In this document: piece after piece, positions 18,712 through 27,497 of the stretch
Layout: every line of letters starts with the position of its first letter
Numbering within the stretch: the stretch's first letter is position 1
Origin: an uncultured Mucilaginibacter sp.
Lineage (GTDB): Bacteria; Bacteroidota; Bacteroidia; Sphingobacteriales; Sphingobacteriaceae
Assembly (NCBI GenBank): GCA_903915155.1
Contig: CAIWRU010000114.1
Span: 1 to 50,659, forward strand
Reading direction: 5' to 3'
Length of the DNA stretch: 50,659 nucleotides
Translations under genes and position numbers: made by a program
The notes under the pieces: model-generated
The model's database searches: none
Told to the model about the DNA's origin: nothing
What the model saw: only the letters and a program-made list of their open reading frames with translations

Positions 18712-19389
18712 ATGCAAAGATCCCCAGCCCATACCGGCTTATTCGTTGCCTTGCTTGTTATGATCTGTTGGGCCACATCCATTATTTTGTTGATGCAATG
18801 GCGGGTGGATTTTTCAAATCCTTTGTTGTACCTGTTTATTTTAGTGCAAATGCACCTGTATACCGGCCTGTTCATTACCGCGCACGATGCCATGCACGGT
18901 TCGGTATCGCCCAATAAAATCTTAAATAATTTGGTGGGATATGTTTGTACGTTGCTGTATGCCTCATTCTGGTACCCGAAGCTGTACACCAAACACCACC
19001 AGCACCACAACCATGTGCATACGGCTGAAGACCCGGATTATCACAACGGAAATTTCATCCAATGGTATATACGCTTTATCCGCAACTATTTATCGCTATG
19101 GCAAATTGTGGTGATGGCTGTATTGTTCAATGTTTTAAAGCTGTGGATACCGCAAGCAAACCTGATATTGTTTTGGGTGGTACCATCGTTACTAAGTACA
19201 GTGCAGTTATTTTATTTTGGCACGTACCTGCCCCATAAGGGCGAGCATAATAACAAACACCAATCGCGCAGCCAGGCTAAAAACCATGTGGTTGCTTTCT
19301 TCTCGTGCTACTTTTTTGGTTACCATTATGAGCATCACGATGCGCCATGGCTCCCGTGGTGGAAGCTATGGCGCGAAACAGGCCATTAA
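18712..19389 (+). CDS. crtW: Beta-carotene ketolase, CrtW type
   Basis: A 225-residue di-iron membrane oxygenase of the fatty-acid desaturase superfamily. The histidine boxes are HDAMH (58-62), KHHQHHNHVHT (94-104) with TAEDPDYH following, HKGEHNNKHQS, and GYHYEHHDAPW (203-213) at the C-terminus. This pattern is diagnostic of CrtW ketolases, which add the 4-keto group to beta-ionone rings. It ends with a 4-bp overlap with the convergent 106-residue gene. No crtB, crtI, crtY or crtZ is in the window, so the core pathway must be elsewhere. Confidence 0.9.
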   Translation: MQRSPAHTGLFVALLVMICWATSIILLMQWRVDFSNPLLYLFILVQMHLYTGLFITAHDAMHGSVSPNKILNNLVGYVCTLLYASFWYPKLYTKHHQHHNHVHTAEDPDYHNGNFIQWYIRFIRNYLSLWQIVVMAVLFNVLKLWIPQANLILFWVVPSLLSTVQLFYFGTYLPHKGEHNNKHQSRSQAKNHVVAFFSCYFFGYHYEHHDAPWLPWWKLWRETGH

Positions 19390-19706
19390 TGTCTTAGCCT
19401 GCCGGGGTTATAAGCAATTAAATATTGAAGGCCGCTTTCTTTAACGTTATGTGTTCCGGCACGTTCAATGTTGTAGGTAGCATGTTGTAATTTTGATTTT
19501 ACCAGGTTCACCAGTTCCGACAAAAACTCGGGCATTACTTTGGCCGATATAGTGGGGAAGTATTTCTTTTCCAACACAGCTTTTTCAGTATCAGTAGCCA
19601 GGCTGAATTCCCAGGTCTCGTCGGCTTTAAATCCATTCTCGCGGGCGCAGTTGTTCAGGTCATAAACATACATTTTGGCCTCACGTTCCATTGTTTCTTT
19701 TGTCAT
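19386..19706 (-). CDS. Uncharacterised 106-residue protein
   Basis: A small soluble protein (start MTKETMEREAKMYVY, end LIAYNPGRLRH). It is predicted largely helical with no cysteine pair, signal peptide or recognised motif. Its ATG overlaps the TAA of an upstream 40-codon gene (TAATG), implying translational coupling. Its 3' end overlaps convergent crtW by 4 bp. Codon use looks like its neighbours. I cannot assign a function. Confidence 0.65.
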   Translation of the reverse strand: MTKETMEREAKMYVYDLNNCARENGFKADETWEFSLATDTEKAVLEKKYFPTISAKVMPEFLSELVNLVKSKLQHATYNIERAGTHNVKESGLQYLIAYNPGRLRH

Positions 19707-19828
19707 TATTTCTTCTTTTTACTGATAGGTACTATTTCAATTTTGGCTGATGATTTTTTACCGGCCTGGTAATCCGACGGCCCCTTTTTCCCGACAGGAT
19801 TGGGCATAGATTTTTTGTCTTTACTCAT
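19706..19828 (-). CDS. Small Lys-rich 40-residue protein
   Basis: The frame starts MSKDKKSMPNPVGKKG and ends with four lysines, with no hydrophobic segment. Its TAA shares a base with the ATG of the 106-residue gene (TAATG), a layout that favours real translation. The composition is basic and disordered, as in small nucleic-acid-associated proteins, but this is only a resemblance. Low-complexity Lys/Ser codons could also arise by chance. Confidence 0.5.
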   Translation of the reverse strand: MSKDKKSMPNPVGKKGPSDYQAGKKSSAKIEIVPISKKKK

Positions 19829-19901
19829 GGTAGATGCTGTATAGCTTTAAAGCTTAAATATTGCCGCAGCAGAAAATGGCAATGCCTAAGTGGAGGGTAA
19901 T

Positions 19902-19923
19902 AAAAACCTTTATGCCGGTTTTT
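19902..19923 (-). terminator. Terminator-like hairpin after the VOC gene
   Basis: AAAAACC (19902-19908) pairs with GGTTTTT (19917-19923). On the minus strand the stem ends in a U-run, as expected for an intrinsic terminator 68 bp beyond the stop of the VOC gene. The stem has only two G-C pairs, so strength is uncertain. Confidence 0.4.
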
Positions 19924-19990
19924 TTACAATGTAAGCATTATAAATTGATTATCAGCAGCTTATTATGAGGAGGGGAATAATGTTACAATA

Positions 19991-20443
19991 CTAAAACTTA
20001 TCGTCGTTCACCTCTATCCAGTAATTATCCGGGTCCTGTAAATAAATTTGCTTTACGCCATCGGGACGGGTTTGCGGTTTTTTTTCTCCGCCATAGTTGC
20101 CATACTTTATGTGCATTTCGTCAAGATGCTTCATGAAGGCTTGAAGATCAGCCACTGAGTAAGCGAAATGATTGTTAATATTACGCTCGGGCACATCTTT
20201 CGCGCCATCTATCAGGTGCAACTGGATATGCTCGCCGCTGCGTAGCCAAACAAGATGTTGTTCATTGTGAAAAGGATCAGGCAGAGGTTTGAACAGCATT
20301 ACTTTTTCATAAAATTCCACGCTTTTTGCCATGTCCTTTACGTAAAGCGAAACATGATCGGCTTTTGGGGCGTCCTGGGCGGCGGCGATTAATGATAAAC
20401 CTAATGTTAATATTGTAATGAGATAAGTAATTTGCTTTTTCAT
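19991..20443 (-). CDS. Exported VOC (glyoxalase/bleomycin-resistance fold) protein
   Basis: A 150-residue protein with a signal peptide (MKKQITYLITILTLGLSLIAAA) and one vicinal-oxygen-chelate domain. It begins ADHVSLYVKDMAKSVEFYEKVM and ends IYLQDPDNYWIEVND, the usual ends of a glyoxalase-type module. Metal-ligand candidates are the His in DHVSLYV and the Glu in WIEV. An exported VOC protein is less common than a cytosolic one, and the substrate is unknown. A perfect 7-bp palindrome lies about 60 bp upstream and could be an operator. Confidence 0.82.
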   Translation of the reverse strand: MKKQITYLITILTLGLSLIAAAQDAPKADHVSLYVKDMAKSVEFYEKVMLFKPLPDPFHNEQHLVWLRSGEHIQLHLIDGAKDVPERNINNHFAYSVADLQAFMKHLDEMHIKYGNYGGEKKPQTRPDGVKQIYLQDPDNYWIEVNDDKF

Positions 20444-20502
20444 GGTGATGCAAATTTAATAATTAACGGCGACATTGCATTTTAATTCCCTCATTATCAG
20501 CA

Positions 20503-20522
20503 ACTGACAAAACAGTGTCAGT
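20503..20522. promoter_or_regulatory. Possible operator palindrome ACTGACA-N6-TGTCAGT
   Basis: ACTGACA (20503-20509) and TGTCAGT (20516-20522) are perfect inverted half-sites with 6-bp spacing, a size suited to a dimeric regulator. It lies 60 bp upstream of the VOC gene and 150 bp upstream of the divergent small frame. A TTGCA at 20548-20552 could be a -12 element of a sigma-54 promoter, but a good -24 element is missing. Confidence 0.35.
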
Positions 20523-20673
20523 GGTTTTCATTATTACGCTTCGTAACTTGCATAATTCCCGGCAAGTATTCCGCGATGTCCGCACCCGGGCTGTTCTTTG
20601 ACATATTAAAATTAAAAGCTGAATTGTTAAATAAAGTTTTTATAGTATATTAGTAAGTAAAACCCATCCTGAT

Positions 20674-20805
20674 ATGGCTTTACTAATAAAACTTAATTTT
20701 AATAACAGCATTTATACCAAGGTTATTTGGGTAATTATAATTTCAATATTGGTTTGCTATATGGGCTACATGTTTGGGAAATTTGCCTGGTATTTGACAA
20801 ATTAA
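20674..20805 (+). CDS. Possible 43-residue single-pass membrane protein
   Basis: An ATG frame (start MALLIKLNFNNSIYTK, end GKFAWYLTN) has one transmembrane helix of about 20 residues (VIWVIIISILVCYMGYMFG) flanked by charged ends. It sits alone in a 500-bp gap and reads away from the VOC gene. No Shine-Dalgarno site is obvious, which is normal in this phylum. Chance cannot be excluded at this length. Confidence 0.4.
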   Translation: MALLIKLNFNNSIYTKVIWVIIISILVCYMGYMFGKFAWYLTN

Positions 20806-20943
20806 GGATAACTTGATCCCAAAATATCTAAGCTTCCAGCTTAACTTAGAAAACGGGGCACAAGTAGCCTTTACCCGTTTGCCAGCCCGACATACTTGCG
20901 CCAGTGAGTGATTATCTGCCCAATCAGAATTATAAAATAAATT

Positions 20944-21564
20944 TCACTTCCCTTGCTTTTTCGCACTATCGATCCTACGGCTAAAATCAATTAAACATCC
21001 TTGAATAAATGGTGAATCAATTTTATATTGCTCATCTGGTGACTTTGATGCATCGTTAATATATTCTTCCCTACTAAAAGACTTCATTATTTTATCCACC
21101 GAGCATGTGCAATAATCCAAACTGATTTGAGGGTATTTTTTTGCTGTAGCGCCTAAGCCCCTCATACACATTTCTATTAATGCAGTTTTATCTTTATTAG
21201 TCCATTCATTATTTTCAATGCTGCTATTAAGCCGATACATATTTGGATCATGCCATATCAAGCTATATGCCCCATATAGGATCATGATTATTGAACCCAT
21301 CTTTAATGATTTACCTCGCTTTTTTAATAAATCATCAACTTTTATCTGTTGATCATCTGTTTTATATTGTGGTTTATATATTTTGAAAGAAAAAAGGAAT
21401 CCATATAAGCCACCAAGTAAAAAAACCGACCCAAAAATGTAAGGCAGATAATTGATTATTGGAGCACCGCTTTGCTGGTTAAGAATATAGACACAAAGTA
21501 ATAAGCCCAATAAAATCGAGACTGCAATAATAATTACGGTCCTTTTGTTAGTATAAAGTTTCAT
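20944..21564 (-). CDS. Uncharacterised two-helix membrane protein with CxC motif
   Basis: A 206-residue protein with transmembrane helices at about residues 8-28 and 41-61, a charged linker, perhaps a third hydrophobic stretch near 95, and a C-terminal soluble part. That part contains MCMRGLG, SLDYCTCSVDKIM and a later single cysteine (FIQGCLIDF). The Cys-x-Cys plus downstream Cys layout recalls small membrane proteins with disulfide-bonded helical hairpins. I do not recognise the family. It is followed by comM 27 bp upstream on the same strand. Confidence 0.7.
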   Translation of the reverse strand: MKLYTNKRTVIIIAVSILLGLLLCVYILNQQSGAPIINYLPYIFGSVFLLGGLYGFLFSFKIYKPQYKTDDQQIKVDDLLKKRGKSLKMGSIIMILYGAYSLIWHDPNMYRLNSSIENNEWTNKDKTALIEMCMRGLGATAKKYPQISLDYCTCSVDKIMKSFSREEYINDASKSPDEQYKIDSPFIQGCLIDFSRRIDSAKKQGK

Positions 21565-21591
21565 TTGGTTTACAAGTTTAATTTCCTTTTA

Positions 21592-23133
21592 TCACCCAGC
21601 CCATCCCTCTCTGTCCAAACTCCTAAAGTGTATCGCCTCAGCCAAATGCTCCAGTTTAATCTCTTCGCTGGTGGCAAGGTCGGCTATGGTGCGGGCAACT
21701 TTTAGTATTCGGTCGTAGGCGCGGGCGCTAAGGCCCAGTTTTTCCATGGCCTTTTTCAGCAGCATTTGGCCGGCGTTGTCGATTTTGCAAATGTCGCGCA
21801 CCATTTGCGGGCTCATTTGGGCGTTAGCATGCAATTCGGGGCGTTCGCCAAAACGTTCAAGCTGAATGTTGCGGGCGGCAATAACCCGTTCGCGTATCAG
21901 TTCGCTTTTTTCGGCAAGGCGGTCGCTTGCCAGCTCATTAAAATTTACCGGGGTAACTTCCACATGCAGGTCAATCCTGTCGAGCAGCGGCCCCGAGATC
22001 TTGCTCATATATTTCTGCACCGCTCCGGGCGGACAAGTACATTCCTTCTCCGGGTGATTATAGTAGCCGCAGGGGCATGGGTTCATACTGGTAACCAGCA
22101 TAAAGCTGCAAGGGTAGTCAACCGAAAAACGCGCACGCGATATGGTCACCTTGCGTTCCTCCAAGGGCTGCCGCATTACTTCCAGTACGCTTCGCTTAAA
22201 CTCCGGCAACTCATCCAAAAACAAAACGCCGTTATGCGCCAGCGATATTTCGCCCGGCTGCGGGTTAGTACCGCCGCCAACAAGCGCTACATCCGAAATA
22301 GTATGGTGCGGCGACCGGAACGGCCTCACCGTTACCAGCGCATCCGCCGCCGAAAGCTTACCCACTACCGAATGTATCTTCGTAGTTTCCAACGATTCAT
22401 ACAAGCTCAACGGCGGCAAAATAGACGGCAACCTTCTAGCCAGCATGGTTTTACCCGCACCCGGCGGACCGATCAAAATAACGTTATGCCCGCCTGCGGC
22501 GGCAATTTCCAATGCGCGTTTTATATTTTCCTGTCCTTTTACTTCGCTAAAATCGCTGTCGTAATTGCAAAGGCTGTTGTAAAATTCCTCACGGGTGTTC
22601 ACTATCTCGCGGTCAAGTTGGGTCTTACCATTAAAAAAATCGGCTACTTGTTTTATGTTTTCAACGCCATAAACCTCAAGGTCGTTCACAATGGCTGCTT
22701 CGCGTGCGTTTTGTTTGGGGAGGATAAAGCCCTTAAAGCCATCCTTACGCGCCTGTATGGCGATAGGTAATGCGCCCTTTATGGGCTGCAGGCTGCCATC
22801 TAACGATAGTTCGCCCATGATGAGGTATTTGGCCAGGTCTTCCGCTTCTATCTGTCCTGATGAAGCCAGGATTGCCGTAGCAATGGTAAGATCGTATGAC
22901 GAGCCCTCTTTCCTTATATCGGCAGGTGCCATATTCACTACAATGCGTTGCCGTGGCATACGGAAACTATTGGAAGACAATGCAGATTCAATTCTATGCA
23001 GCGATTCACGCACCGCATTATCGGGCAGACCAACAATAGCGTACATTAATTTTCCGCCACTTATATTTACCTCAATAGTAATTGTTATGGCCTCAATGCC
23101 ATAAACCGCGCTGCCAAAAGTTTTAACCAACAC
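21592..23133 (-). CDS. comM: ComM/YifB family Mg-chelatase-like AAA+ ATPase
   Basis: A 513-residue protein with an N-terminal ChlI/Lon-like domain ([13 protein letters not shown], then [14 protein letters not shown]). A central AAA+ module has Walker A GPPGAGKT (222-229), the segment [14 protein letters not shown] and the Walker B-like [10 protein letters not shown] Cys-rich stretch ([19 protein letters not shown]) and a C-terminal Mg_chelatase_C domain follow. ComM is a hexameric branch-migration helicase that helps integrate single-stranded DNA in natural transformation. No other competence gene is next to it. Confidence 0.93.
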   Translation of the reverse strand: MLVKTFGSAVYGIEAITITIEVNISGGKLMYAIVGLPDNAVRESLHRIESALSSNSFRMPRQRIVVNMAPADIRKEGSSYDLTIATAILASSGQIEAEDLAKYLIMGELSLDGSLQPIKGALPIAIQARKDGFKGFILPKQNAREAAIVNDLEVYGVENIKQVADFFNGKTQLDREIVNTREEFYNSLCNYDSDFSEVKGQENIKRALEIAAAGGHNVILIGPPGAGKTMLARRLPSILPPLSLYESLETTKIHSVVGKLSAADALVTVRPFRSPHHTISDVALVGGGTNPQPGEISLAHNGVLFLDELPEFKRSVLEVMRQPLEERKVTISRARFSVDYPCSFMLVTSMNPCPCGYYNHPEKECTCPPGAVQKYMSKISGPLLDRIDLHVEVTPVNFNELASDRLAEKSELIRERVIAARNIQLERFGERPELHANAQMSPQMVRDICKIDNAGQMLLKKAMEKLGLSARAYDRILKVARTIADLATSEEIKLEHLAEAIHFRSLDREGWAG

Positions 23134-23211
23134 AATGATAAAGTTTAATCAATGCGTAAGTTATGTAATTTATTTTGAGCGGTGAAATGGGAATAAATTA
23201 TACCGGAATTT

Positions 23212-24798
23212 TTATTGCGCGATCGTCTCAAAACTTGCGAATGAATTAACATCAGGATCCATAACAATATTAACAGGTTTTGTTACCGATGCTATGCTTA
23301 CGCTTGTTTCCTTTTGAGCGATGTTGATTTTATATATTCTTCCGTCAATACTATATTCCAAAGGGAAATTAAATAACATGGTTTGTTTCTGAATAAAGGT
23401 AACATGAACCGCTTTTTCATCCAAATTATAGCTCCAGATCACTTTCATATCCGGGTGACCCGCTGTGTAAAGCCACTGCTTAAAAAACTGGTGAAGATCC
23501 TGCCCGCTGCTTTGCTCCATTACACGTTCAAAATCAGCGGTATTGGCGTTGTGCCCGTTGTATTTTGCATAGTAGGTGCGTACGCCTTTCCAAAATAAAG
23601 TATCGCCCAGTTTACGGCGAAGCATGTGCAGCGCCCAGCCGCCTTTTTGGTAGCTGTTGGGGTTGAGTAACCGTTTAAAATCACTTTTTACAGTACTATC
23701 AACAACCGGGGTTGAATGCCTGCTCTCAAAACCGATAGCGGTTTTCCGGTCGGCTTCCTCACGTTTTTTTAGTGTATCGGTGCCATATTTATGCTCTAAA
23801 TAGCAATTCGTCATATAAGTTGCGAAGCCCTCACTTAGCCAAAGGTTGGCCCATGTCTTTTCGCCGGCAGCATCGCCAAACCATTGGTGGGCTATTTCGT
23901 GCGCCATCAACTCTTCGTCAGCTTTCCCGGCCTCGGGCGAATCTTCATAATAAAAAATAGCGCTCGAGTTTTCCATGCCGCCATATATGGTTTTTGACTG
24001 TACGTTGGCTAACTTTTCAAAAGCAAAAGGCCCAAACTTTTTATCGTACCAGGCCAGAATATCGGGTGCGTAAGCATAGTTCTTAAAACCAATTTCCTTA
24101 TCCTCTGGGAAAACATAGCTATAAACAGGTACACCATTTACATTGCCCGACTGCTGAATAGCAAAATCAGCCACGCCAATTACCATAACTTTAGGGGCAA
24201 GGGGCGCGCTTTCCGTCCAGTGGGTTAGTTTGGTATGATTGGGCATGGTGGTTTCCAATACTTTTACGCCATTGGATACCACCTGGTAATGATCGGGCGT
24301 GGTAACTAAAAAATCAACGCTTGCTTTGTCCGACGGGTAATCGGCACAGGGCAGCCAGTTGAGGGCACGGTTGGGCCAGTTATCGCCAAAAAATGTACGG
24401 TGACCAAACTTATTTTGTGATATGATCAACCCATCGGCAGGTACACCCGAATAGCTTATAGTGAAGCTGTGTTTGCTGTATTTTTTTGCTGAAGAAATTA
24501 TATTTACCACATCGTCGTCCTGGTTAAATTTCAGCTTTTTTTGGCCTTCAGTAATTTCAGTAACCAGCATGCCCTTGCCGCTGCTGTTCTTTTTAACCAG
24601 GTTGAGTTTAAACTGCGAAACGCCGTTCAGAAATTTTATCTCGATGGTTGCTTTGCCGCTTATGTTATTATCCTCGTCATTAAGGGTTATGGCGAAGGTG
24701 TAATGCTGCACATCAATATCGGGGAAGATGGTTTGGGCTTTGGCTGATGATACCAACAGCAATAAAAGGAAGGCATATAAAAGACGGGGTGTGCGCAT
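23212..24798 (-). CDS. Secreted M1 family aminopeptidase
   Basis: A 528-residue zinc peptidase with a signal peptide (cleavage after about AKA, residue 21). It has the M1 substrate-recognition motif GGMEN at about 273-277. The zinc site is HEIAH at 300-304 plus Glu323 in LSEGFATY, exactly HEXXH-x18-E. A tyrosine further on (NPNSYQKGGWAL) matches the transition-state Tyr. It lacks the large C-terminal helical domain of PepN, so it is a compact form. It probably removes N-terminal residues from peptides in the periplasm or outside the cell. Confidence 0.93.
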   Translation of the reverse strand: MRTPRLLYAFLLLLLVSSAKAQTIFPDIDVQHYTFAITLNDEDNNISGKATIEIKFLNGVSQFKLNLVKKNSSGKGMLVTEITEGQKKLKFNQDDDVVNIISSAKKYSKHSFTISYSGVPADGLIISQNKFGHRTFFGDNWPNRALNWLPCADYPSDKASVDFLVTTPDHYQVVSNGVKVLETTMPNHTKLTHWTESAPLAPKVMVIGVADFAIQQSGNVNGVPVYSYVFPEDKEIGFKNYAYAPDILAWYDKKFGPFAFEKLANVQSKTIYGGMENSSAIFYYEDSPEAGKADEELMAHEIAHQWFGDAAGEKTWANLWLSEGFATYMTNCYLEHKYGTDTLKKREEADRKTAIGFESRHSTPVVDSTVKSDFKRLLNPNSYQKGGWALHMLRRKLGDTLFWKGVRTYYAKYNGHNANTADFERVMEQSSGQDLHQFFKQWLYTAGHPDMKVIWSYNLDEKAVHVTFIQKQTMLFNFPLEYSIDGRIYKINIAQKETSVSIASVTKPVNIVMDPDVNSFASFETIAQ

Positions 24799-24875
24799 AG
24801 ATACTTTTATGAGGTAGTTAAGCCTGCAATTTCTAAAAAATAGTTGGACGTTTTACAACAGGTTATCTAAAAATC

Positions 24876-24902
24876 AAAAAAAGCCTTTATTTCTTAAGGC
24901 TT
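24876..24902 (-). terminator. Intrinsic terminator of ffh
   Basis: On the minus strand AAGCCTT and AAGGCTT (24896-24902 with 24881-24887) form a perfect 7-bp stem around an 8-base loop, followed by a T-run (the A-run at 24876-24882 on the plus strand). It lies 38 bp past the ffh stop. Between them, at 24918-24931, is a C5/G5 hairpin (CCCCCTTCAGGGGG) that may assist. Confidence 0.75.
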
Positions 24903-24939
24903 CTAAATTTTTAAACTCCCCCTTCAGGGGGCTGGGGGG

Positions 24940-26268
24940 CTACATCTTCGGCATCCTGCGCATCATGCTGGCCATGGCCGCGGGGTTGCTCATTTGCTTC
25001 ATCACCTTGCGCATATCGTCAAACTGCTTTATCAGGCGGTTCACTTCAGTAAGGTCGGTACCGGCGCCTTTGGCAATGCGGTTGCGGCGGCTTTGGTTTA
25101 TGCTGTCGGGGTTTTCTTTTTCAAAAGGCGTCATGCTTTGTATAATGGCCTCGATCGCTTTAAATGCGTTATCATCTACCTCAACATTCTTCATCATTTT
25201 GCCAACACCGGGTATCATACCCATCAAATCCTTCATGTTACCCATTTTTTTGATCTGCTGTATCTGGCTGTAAAAATCGTTGAAGTCGAATTTGTTTTTG
25301 CGGATCTTCTTCTGTAGTTCAGCGGCTTCCTTTTCGTCGAATTGCTGCTGGGCGCGTTCAACCAACGATACCACATCGCCCATACCCAAAATACGCGACG
25401 CCATCCTCTCGGGGTGGAACACGTCCAGGGCTTCCATCTTTTCGCCGGTACCAATAAATTTTATCGGCTTATTAACAACAGATTTTATTGATAATGCAGC
25501 ACCACCGCGGGTATCGCCATCAAGCTTGGTTAATACCACACCGGTAAAGTCCAAACGATCATTAAACACCTTGGCAGTATTCACGGCGTCCTGGCCGGTC
25601 ATGGAATCCACCACAAACAATATCTCGTGTGGTTTAACAGCGTCTTTTACCTGCTCAATTTCCACCATCATGGCCTCGTCAATAGCTAAACGGCCGGCGG
25701 TATCTATGATTACTACGTTGTGCCCATTTTGTTTTGCTAACGCGATGCCTTCGCGTGCAATGGCAATTGGATCTTTTGATTCGCGGTTAGCATAAACGGG
25801 TACGCCTATCTGCTCGCCTAAAACCTCCAGCTGATCAATAGCTGCAGGGCGGTAAATATCATCGGCAACCAATAATGGCTTTTTATTCTTTTGCGTTTTT
25901 AAATAGTTAGCCAGTTTACCGGTAAACGTGGTTTTACCCGCACCATTAAGGCCCGCGATTAAAATTATGGTTGGCGTAGCAGGGAAGGTAAGTTCAGATG
26001 CGCTGCCGCCCATTAAGGCAGCGAGTTCATCGTTCATTATTTTGGTAAGTAACTGCCCCGGCGATACGGCGGTCAATACGTTTTCGCCTAATGCCTTTTG
26101 CCTTACATCATCAGTAAATGTTTTGGCGGTTTTATAGTTTACGTCGGCATCAAGAAGGGCTTTGCGTATCTCCTTCATGGTCTCGGCCACGTTTATTTCA
26201 GTAATTGTCCCCTGACCCTTCAGAACCTTAAATGCCCTGTCGAGTTTATCCGAAAGATTTTCAAACAT
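24940..26268 (-). CDS. ffh: Signal recognition particle protein Ffh
   Basis: Ffh binds 4.5S RNA and signal sequences and delivers ribosomes to FtsY. The 442 residues comprise the N domain (about 1-90), the G domain with P-loop GLNGAGKTT (106-114), DTAGR and TKLDGDTRGG, and a Met-rich M domain from about 300 ending MKQMSNPAAMASMMRRMPKM. The P-loop carries Asn where many proteins have Gln (GLQGSGKTT), probably a lineage variant. The gene is preceded by a clear -7 box and followed by a good terminator, so it is a single-gene unit. Confidence 0.97.
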   Translation of the reverse strand: MFENLSDKLDRAFKVLKGQGTITEINVAETMKEIRKALLDADVNYKTAKTFTDDVRQKALGENVLTAVSPGQLLTKIMNDELAALMGGSASELTFPATPTIILIAGLNGAGKTTFTGKLANYLKTQKNKKPLLVADDIYRPAAIDQLEVLGEQIGVPVYANRESKDPIAIAREGIALAKQNGHNVVIIDTAGRLAIDEAMMVEIEQVKDAVKPHEILFVVDSMTGQDAVNTAKVFNDRLDFTGVVLTKLDGDTRGGAALSIKSVVNKPIKFIGTGEKMEALDVFHPERMASRILGMGDVVSLVERAQQQFDEKEAAELQKKIRKNKFDFNDFYSQIQQIKKMGNMKDLMGMIPGVGKMMKNVEVDDNAFKAIEAIIQSMTPFEKENPDSINQSRRNRIAKGAGTDLTEVNRLIKQFDDMRKVMKQMSNPAAMASMMRRMPKM

Positions 26269-26302
26269 TATTTAACTCTCTTTATCTTTTATTTACAACC
26301 GG

Positions 26303-26310
26303 CAAAGGTA
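26303..26310 (-). promoter_or_regulatory. -7 box of ffh
   Basis: On the minus strand the sequence reads TACCTTTG, an exact TAnnTTTG match followed by CCGG, 34 bp upstream of the ffh ATG. The same TACCTTTGC form recurs before the O-methyltransferase, truB and the DEAD-box gene in this window. Confidence 0.6.
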
Positions 26311-26382
26311 AGATTTTGTATTGAAACCCACCAACCCTCTAATCAGGCGAGTTTGAATTTACCAGGAAACAATTATGCTTTT

Positions 26383-27396
26383 TTACGGAAATTTATAGAT
26401 AACCCCTAAGCCAACGCTTTCAGTTCCTTGTGGCTTGGGTGCGGTGCTTTTATCGTAAAGGAATGTGCCGTTAACGGTAGCAGCCATTAACCTATTAATC
26501 TTAGCTGTTAATATCGCATCAATTCGGTGACTTACAAACGACTGGTCTTCGCCGTACGGCACAAACAGGTTGTAGCGCAGGTTTAAATGTACGTTGGTCA
26601 TTATATCTTTATCCAACGTGGCGACTGCCTGGAAAGCCAACTGATTTAATACGGTTTTGTTGGTATCCACCCCGTAGTTATCGGTTTGGTACATATGGAT
26701 CTTTCTATCGAGCACAAAAGTTTGCCTGGCTGTACCGGTACCTAAGCGAAGGTCGAAAAATTTAGAGGGCTTATACTCAAAGCCGACAGATTCGGTAAGG
26801 TAACCAGGGGCCATAAAACCCGATATTTTTTGCGGTTTGATAGTGTCGCCGGGATAATTATAACCATTAGCAAACTGCGATTCAAATGTTAATGACCCAA
26901 AGAACAACCATTTTTTTGATAGTTGAGTAGCTATTTTATTATCAAAAAATATACGGTCGTTTGTTTTGCGAACCCCCTGCCCTTTTACTTCCGATGTCCC
27001 ATACACAAGGTTAAGTTCGGTGGTGTAATTAAGCGGCGATTTATTATACTCAGCTTTAAAATCAAAGTTAGTGTTTAGCGCTATTGAACTTATGCCGCCA
27101 CCGGTCCAGTTATTGCTAAACGCGGCCTGGTTAAAATTAAGATTAAAGATAATCCATTTGTGCCAATAGCTGAATTTATAATCGGGCAGGGTTACGGGTA
27201 TCATTTCGGGGCTGATGACCACAGGCCTGCTACGGACCGGTAATGCATTCCTGCGTGGATCGAGCCTATACTTGTTTATAAGGTTAGTGTCAACTTTTAC
27301 GCTATCTTTCCTGATAGTATCGGTGGGTTGTGCAATGGCAGAAATAGTGCCAGTAAGGAATAGGAAAAAAAACAACCAGGGGCTTCTTTTAAACAT
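26383..27396 (-). CDS. DUF3078 outer-membrane-type protein
   Basis: A 337-residue exported protein: signal peptide about 1-22 (ending SAIAQ), a short linker, then alternating polar/hydrophobic beta-strand sequence with many aromatic residues. Typical pieces are WHKWIIFNLNFNQAAFSNNWTGGG, YGTSEVKGQGVRKTNDR, SGFMAPGYLTESVGFEY and the C-terminal GLGVIYKFP ending in an aromatic, as in outer-membrane beta-barrels. This matches the Bacteroidota DUF3078 family, whose role is unknown. It is followed by no obvious operon partner. Confidence 0.85.
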   Translation of the reverse strand: MFKRSPWLFFFLFLTGTISAIAQPTDTIRKDSVKVDTNLINKYRLDPRRNALPVRSRPVVISPEMIPVTLPDYKFSYWHKWIIFNLNFNQAAFSNNWTGGGISSIALNTNFDFKAEYNKSPLNYTTELNLVYGTSEVKGQGVRKTNDRIFFDNKIATQLSKKWLFFGSLTFESQFANGYNYPGDTIKPQKISGFMAPGYLTESVGFEYKPSKFFDLRLGTGTARQTFVLDRKIHMYQTDNYGVDTNKTVLNQLAFQAVATLDKDIMTNVHLNLRYNLFVPYGEDQSFVSHRIDAILTAKINRLMAATVNGTFLYDKSTAPKPQGTESVGLGVIYKFP

Positions 27397-27497
27397 ATTG
27401 TTGCAAAGAAAAGCTAAAATCTGCTTTTTTTATAAAAGTTTAAGTAAAAATTATATAACGGCTTAGCAACTATGCTTATTTTAACCCGGGCCAAATT

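Larger units (their letters stand above)
20444..20943. other. Intergenic region with palindrome, boxA-like sequence and a small frame
   Basis: This 500-bp stretch holds a palindrome at 20503-20522, a GTTCTTTGACA sequence at 20593-20603 resembling ribosomal-leader boxA antitermination sites, and a 43-codon membrane frame at 20674-20805. The rest (20806-20943) shows nothing I can name. The layout suggests a regulated small-protein transcript running rightward. Confidence 0.45.

Noticed and set aside
20530..20560. Sigma-54 promoter near TTGCA at 20548
   Set aside because: The -12 element is good, but the -24 position reads CGC where GG is needed; not enough to call on either strand.
21766..22770. 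A 334-codon plus-strand frame opposite comM
   Set aside because: It is the antisense shadow of a clear ComM protein with intact AAA+ motifs; it has no domain of its own and its composition (many Arg, His, Gln) is that of reversed codons.
25280..25795. A 171-codon plus-strand frame opposite ffh
   Set aside because: Antisense shadow of Ffh; Ser-rich translation without a recognisable domain.
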